A stretch of DNA of 36,022 bases from NCBI GenBank assembly GCA_905612275.1, contig CAJQRM010000055.1, positions 1 through 36,022 of the forward strand. The letters run 5' to 3'. Each line of letters starts with the position of its first letter. Within the stretch, counting starts at the first letter, position 1. Both the position numbers and the translations under genes were made by a program. This document shows, in pieces, positions 32,175 to 36,022 of the stretch. The DNA is from an uncultured Candidatus Nitrosopumilus sp. GTDB taxonomy: Archaea; Thermoproteota; Nitrososphaeria; Nitrososphaerales; Nitrosopumilaceae. The notes under the pieces were generated by a model. It was given only the letters and a program-made list of their open reading frames with translations, did no database searches and was not told where the DNA came from.

Positions 32175-32482
32175 GTTGGATAAAAATCCCAATGAAATTT
32201 CCGGGAACATGTATTATTTGTAATGATAAAATTGAAATTAATGAAATTGGACTTTGGTCAAAAGGAGTTGGTGTTAAACATGAAAAATGTGCTAAGGTCA
32301 ATGAATTACAATGTATTGTATGTGGCTTATCAGCTGGATGTGCACAATGTGAATTTCAAGATATTTGTGATATACCCAATGTATCTCAATTATGTATTTG
32401 CAAGAAATGTAGTGATGAAAAGGATGCTTTTAGTTCATATCAAAAATCATCTAAAAAGAAATTCCCTCTTCTTAACTCATAA
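32171..32482 (+). CDS. Cys-rich zinc- or Fe-S-binding small protein
   Basis: 103 residues with eleven Cys: C14-x2-C17 ... H37-x2-C40 forms one probable zinc finger within GTCIICNDKIEI ... GVKHEKC; C48-x2-C51, C57-x2-C60, C66, then C75, C77 and C80 could form one or two further metal sites. The tail is basic (QKSSKKKF). I do not recognise a characterised family. It overlaps the RFC-L stop codon by ATGA, so it belongs to the same operon and may bind nucleic acid or the clamp loader; this is inference. Confidence 0.75.
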   Translation: MSWIKIPMKFPGTCIICNDKIEINEIGLWSKGVGVKHEKCAKVNELQCIVCGLSAGCAQCEFQDICDIPNVSQLCICKKCSDEKDAFSSYQKSSKKKFPLLNS

Positions 32483-32539
32483 TTTGTTAAAGTATACATG
32501 ATCTATGAATTTTTGTAATAATCTAAAATTGAATCTAGA

Positions 32540-32549
32540 TTAATATATG
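32540..32549 (+). promoter_or_regulatory. TATA box of the acyl-CoA carboxylase operon
   Basis: TTAATATATG lies 26-35 nt before the ATG at 32575, in the 92-nt gap after the RFC-L operon. Confidence 0.5.
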
Positions 32550-32574
32550 AAAACTTCTTGCATCAGATCATATT

Positions 32575-34122
32575 ATGCATTCTGAAAAGATTGATGAATA
32601 TACTAAAATCAATAATACTGCATTACAAGGCGGTGGCCAAGATCGCATTGGTGCTCAGCATGAGAAAGGTAAATTAACTGCTCGTGAAAGAATCAATCTT
32701 TTACTTGATGAAGGTACTTTTGTTGAAATTGATCTATTGACAACTCATCATTATCATGAATATGATATGCAGAAAAAGAAATTTTTCACTGATGGTGTAG
32801 TTGGTGGTTATGGGAATGTATCTGGACGACAAATCTTTGTTTTTGCATATGATTTCACTGTTTTAGGTGGAACATTAAGTCAGATGGGAGCTAAAAAAAT
32901 TACTAAATTAATGGATCATGCATTAAAAACAGGATGCCCAATTATTGGAATTATGGATTCTGGCGGTGCTAGAATTCAAGAAGGAATTATGAGTTTAGAT
33001 GGATTTGCAGATATCTTTTATCACAATCAATTAGCTTCTGGAGTAATTCCACAAATTACTGCTAGTGTTGGTCCTTCTGCAGGTGGTTCGGTATACTCTC
33101 CTGCAATGACTGATTTTGTTATAATGGTTGAAAAAATTGGAAGTATGTTTGTAACTGGACCTGATGTTGTTAAAACTGTATTAGGTGAGGAAATTTCATT
33201 TGAAGAACTTGGTGGTGCCAATACACATGGTTCAAAAAGTGGTGTTGCACATTTTGTTGCTGAAAACGAATACGAATGCATGGATTATATTAAAAAATTA
33301 ATTTCATTTTTACCCCAAAATAATACTGAACAACCACCTAAACTTACAACTGATGATGACCCAAACAGATTAGATCACAATTTGATTAACATAATGCCTG
33401 AAAATCCTTTGCAACCATATGACATGAAAGAAATTATTAATTCAGTTGTTGATAATCATGAATTCTTTGAAGTTCATGAATTGTTTGCACCAAATATTAT
33501 AATTGGATATGGAAGACTAAATGGTAATGTTGTTGGAATTGTAGCCAATCAACCTATGCATCTTGCAGGTGCATTAGATATTGATTCATCAAATAAAGCA
33601 TCCCGTTTCATTAGATTTTGTGATGCATTTAATATTCCAATAATTACTTTAGTAGATACACCTGGTTACATGCCAGGTTCTAATCAGGAACATAACGGAA
33701 TCATTAGACATGGAAGTAAATTACTTTATGCATATTGTGAAGCAACTGTACCAAGAATAACTTTAGTTATTGGCAAGGCATATGGTGGCGCATACATTGC
33801 AATGGGAAGTAAGAATCTTAGAACTGATGTAAATTATGCCTGGCCAACTGCCAAATGTGCTGTTTTAGGTGGTGAAGCAGCTATAAAAATTATGAATAGA
33901 AAAGAACTTGCTTCTTCTGATGACCCTGAATCACTTAAACAAGAACTCATAGATGAATTTGCACAAAAATTTGAAAACCCTTACGTTGCTGCATCTCATG
34001 GAACTGTTGATAATGTAATTGATCCTGCTGAAACCAGACCTATGTTGATTAAAGCACTTGAAATGCTTGCGAACAAAAGAGAAAAACAATTACCTAGAAA
34101 ACATGGCAATATCAATTTGTGA
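32575..34122 (+). CDS. Acetyl-CoA/propionyl-CoA carboxylase, carboxyltransferase subunit
   Basis: 515 residues with the two crotonase-like halves of the PccB/MmdA family. N-terminal GKLTARERINLLLDEGTF, the acyl-CoA site IMDSGGARIQEGI and GPSAGGSVYSPAMTDF, and the carboxybiotin-site half with LVDTPGYMPGSNQEHNG and GKAYGGAYIAMGSK are clear. With the next two genes it forms a biotin-dependent carboxylase. In autotrophic thaumarchaea such an enzyme carboxylates acetyl-CoA and propionyl-CoA in the 3-hydroxypropionate/4-hydroxybutyrate cycle; that role is inferred from lineage. It is the first gene of its operon. Confidence 0.95.
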   Translation: MHSEKIDEYTKINNTALQGGGQDRIGAQHEKGKLTARERINLLLDEGTFVEIDLLTTHHYHEYDMQKKKFFTDGVVGGYGNVSGRQIFVFAYDFTVLGGTLSQMGAKKITKLMDHALKTGCPIIGIMDSGGARIQEGIMSLDGFADIFYHNQLASGVIPQITASVGPSAGGSVYSPAMTDFVIMVEKIGSMFVTGPDVVKTVLGEEISFEELGGANTHGSKSGVAHFVAENEYECMDYIKKLISFLPQNNTEQPPKLTTDDDPNRLDHNLINIMPENPLQPYDMKEIINSVVDNHEFFEVHELFAPNIIIGYGRLNGNVVGIVANQPMHLAGALDIDSSNKASRFIRFCDAFNIPIITLVDTPGYMPGSNQEHNGIIRHGSKLLYAYCEATVPRITLVIGKAYGGAYIAMGSKNLRTDVNYAWPTAKCAVLGGEAAIKIMNRKELASSDDPESLKQELIDEFAQKFENPYVAASHGTVDNVIDPAETRPMLIKALEMLANKREKQLPRKHGNINL

Positions 34123-34128
34123 TTCAAT

Positions 34129-35616
34129 ATGATTGAGAAAGTACTTATCGCTAACAGAGGAGAAATTGCTTTACGTGTAATTCGAACTTGTAAAGCACTT
34201 GGAATTAAAACAGTTGCTGTATATTCTGATGAAGATATAAATTCAATGCATGTAAAACAAGCAACTGAAGCATACCATATTGGTGAGGCATCTCCTGCAA
34301 AATCATATCTTAATCAAGAAAAAATTTTAGATGTAATGTTGTCATCTGGTGCAGATTCAGTTCATCCAGGTTATGGTTTTCTTTCTGAAAATGATGATTT
34401 TGCAAGACTTTGTGAAAAAAATAAAATTATTTTCATTGGTCCTTCTGCAGATTCTATGAATCTTTGTGGTGATAAAATGAAATGTAAAGCTGCAATGTTA
34501 AAAGCTGAAGTTCCAACTGTACCTGGAAGTCCAGGTCTAGTAAAAGATGCAGATGATGCAGAAAAAATTGCTAATGACATTGGCTATCCTGTAATGCTAA
34601 AATCTGTTTTTGGTGGAGGAGGTCGTGGAATTAGAATTGTAACTAATGATAAAGAATTACGTGATGGTTATGAATCTGTAACTGGAGAATCAATTGCAGC
34701 AGTAGGTAAATCTGCAATATTAGTTGAAAAATTCTTAGAAAAAACACGACATATTGAATACCAATTTGCTAGAGATACACAAGGTAATGCTGTTCATATC
34801 TTTGAAAGAGAATGTTCTATTCAAAGACGTAATCAAAAATTAATTGAACAAACTCCTTCTCCAATTGTTGATGAAGAAACTAGGGCACGTGTAGGTGAAT
34901 CAGTTGTTAATGCTTCACATGCAGTTGATTATACTAATTTAGGTACTGCTGAATTCTTAAGAGCCGATAATGGTGAGTTTTATTTTATTGAAATTAATGC
35001 TAGATTACAAGTAGAACATCCTATTACTGAATTTGTATCGGGACTAGATTTAGTTAAATTACAATTAGATATTGCTAACGGTGAACCAATTCCTTTCAAA
35101 CAAAATGATCTAAAAATGAATGGATATGCAATTGAATGTAGAATAAATGCTGAAGACACATTCATGGATTTTGCTCCTTCTACTGGCCCTGTTCCTGATG
35201 TAACAATTCCTGCAGGACCAAGTGTTAGATGTGATACCTATCTTTATCCTGGCTGTACAGTTTCCCCATATTATGACTCACTTATGGCAAAACTTGTGAC
35301 ATGGGGTCAAACATTTGAAGAATCTAGAACTAGAATGCTTTCTGCATTAAATGATTTTTACATTCAAGGTGTTGAAACATCAATTCCTCTGTATAAAACC
35401 ATCTTAAGTTCTGATGAATACAAAAACGGTGATCTTTCTACTGATTTCTTGAAACGCTATGATATGATTGATAGATTAGCAAAAGATCTTAAAATTGAAA
35501 AAGAAAATAAAACTGAGGCAGCTTTGGCAGCAGTGATAATTCATTCTGAATACTTTAAGAGTCGTATACAAAATACTACTAGCCATAACTCACACTGGAA
35601 AGATAAACTGGATTGA
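34129..35616 (+). CDS. Biotin carboxylase subunit of acetyl-CoA/propionyl-CoA carboxylase
   Basis: 495 residues. The N-terminal KVLIANRGEIALRVIRT and HPGYGFLSEN are followed by the ATP-grasp with the Gly-rich loop FGGGGRGIRIV (about 162-172), ERECSIQRRNQKLIE and the catalytic EINARLQVEHPITE. The C-terminus has YDSLMAKL. It carboxylates biotin on the carrier subunit using ATP and bicarbonate. It starts 6 nt after the carboxyltransferase stop and is followed after 4 nt by the carrier gene, a tight operon. Confidence 0.96.
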   Translation: MIEKVLIANRGEIALRVIRTCKALGIKTVAVYSDEDINSMHVKQATEAYHIGEASPAKSYLNQEKILDVMLSSGADSVHPGYGFLSENDDFARLCEKNKIIFIGPSADSMNLCGDKMKCKAAMLKAEVPTVPGSPGLVKDADDAEKIANDIGYPVMLKSVFGGGGRGIRIVTNDKELRDGYESVTGESIAAVGKSAILVEKFLEKTRHIEYQFARDTQGNAVHIFERECSIQRRNQKLIEQTPSPIVDEETRARVGESVVNASHAVDYTNLGTAEFLRADNGEFYFIEINARLQVEHPITEFVSGLDLVKLQLDIANGEPIPFKQNDLKMNGYAIECRINAEDTFMDFAPSTGPVPDVTIPAGPSVRCDTYLYPGCTVSPYYDSLMAKLVTWGQTFEESRTRMLSALNDFYIQGVETSIPLYKTILSSDEYKNGDLSTDFLKRYDMIDRLAKDLKIEKENKTEAALAAVIIHSEYFKSRIQNTTSHNSHWKDKLD

Positions 35617-35620
35617 TAAT

Positions 35621-36022
35621 ATGACAAATTACAAAATACAAGATATTGAAAAATCTTTTGATGGAAAAGTTGTAGAAAATCTTGGAAATAATGATTATGT
35701 AATTAAAATTAATGACGCTGAACATAAATTAAAAATTATTAGTATGAGTTCAAATGGAATTGAATTTATTTTAAATCAACAATATCATAAAGCAAAATAT
35801 CTTGAACAATCAACAAATGAAATGAATATTGTAATTGATAATGTACCAATGACTATTAACTTGCATACTCATTTTGATAAAATTGTTTACAAAAATTCTG
35901 GTGGTGGTGGTTCTGGTACAACACAAAAAGCACTAAAGAGTCAAATTCCTGGAAAAGTAGTTTCAATTTCAGTTACACATGGTGATTCTGTTAGGAAAGG
36001 TGATGTTGTTTGTACTTTAGAA
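35621..36022 (+). CDS. Biotin carboxyl carrier protein, 3' partial
   Basis: 134 codons are visible before the window ends. A non-conserved N-terminal region (MTNYKIQDIEKSFDGK...) is followed by a Gly-rich linker (NSGGGGSGTTQ) and the biotinyl domain start LKSQIPGKVVSISVTHGDSV, then KGDVVCTLE. The next residues in this family are normally AMKM with the biotinylated Lys, so the cut falls just before the modification site. It shuttles carboxybiotin between the two upstream subunits. Confidence 0.92.
   Translation, partial: MTNYKIQDIEKSFDGKVVENLGNNDYVIKINDAEHKLKIISMSSNGIEFILNQQYHKAKYLEQSTNEMNIVIDNVPMTINLHTHFDKIVYKNSGGGGSGTTQKALKSQIPGKVVSISVTHGDSVRKGDVVCTLE

Overview
The window is a gene-dense, strongly AT-rich archaeal chromosome segment, most likely from an ammonia-oxidising thaumarchaeon (Nitrososphaerota, Nitrosopumilus-like). 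The archaeal assignment rests on MCM, GINS, Hel308, RFC small and large subunits, Alba, aIF6 and a Trm112-like protein, on TATA boxes lying about 25-35 nt before start codons (leaderless-type promoters), and on two Sulfolobus-type dicluster ferredoxins. The narrower assignment is inferred from the mix of genes, including an acyl-CoA carboxylase operon of the kind used in the 3-hydroxypropionate/4-hydroxybutyrate cycle. I see no mobile element, CRISPR array or phage region.

Layout. 1-2.8 kb: the 3' part of a GT2-GtrA glycosyltransferase, a DedA protein and an aldo/keto reductase. 2.9-6.5 kb: a candidate 23-residue microprotein, hisS, aIF6, two tandem ferredoxins and tRNA-Ser(UGA). 6.5-13.6 kb: RFC small subunit, then a tight operon GINS-MCM-Hel308-GlcNAc-1-P transferase-small membrane protein. 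13.6-17.8 kb (minus strand): sugar acetyltransferase, Trm112-like protein, Gfo/Idh/MocA dehydrogenase and IlvE in one operon, then a nucleotidylyltransferase-like protein and a ferredoxin-NADP reductase-like flavoprotein. 17.9-20.4 kb: tRNA-Ala(GGC), HEAT-repeat protein, Alba, an isocitrate-lyase-family enzyme and a PadR regulator with a tandem palindromic operator. 20.5-25.7 kb: sdhA-C-D-B, a MIP18/DUF59 protein, argH and tRNA-Lys(UUU). 25.8-29.0 kb: tRNA-Asp(GUC), a repeat-bearing Lys/Glu-rich protein paired with a glutamyl-tRNA reductase homologue that lacks its catalytic residues, a DUF1059 miniprotein and a second FNR-like flavoprotein. 29.0-36.0 kb: an inositol-monophosphatase-family enzyme, the operon unknown protein-RFC large subunit-Cys-rich protein, and the acyl-CoA carboxylase operon, cut by the window end just before the biotin-attachment motif.

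How the genes work together. The DNA-replication genes (GINS, MCM, Hel308, both RFC subunits) form two operons and one single gene. Electron transfer is represented by two ferredoxins, two FNR-like flavoproteins and succinate dehydrogenase. Carbon fixation is represented by the carboxylase. Surface-glycan synthesis is represented by the GT2-GtrA protein, the GPT-type transferase, the Gfo/Idh enzyme and the hexapeptide acetyltransferase. The points most worth following up are the active-site-less HemA homologue and its partner, the PadR operator, the uncharacterised proteins coupled to the RFC large subunit, the divergent ferredoxin pair and the candidate microprotein upstream of hisS.
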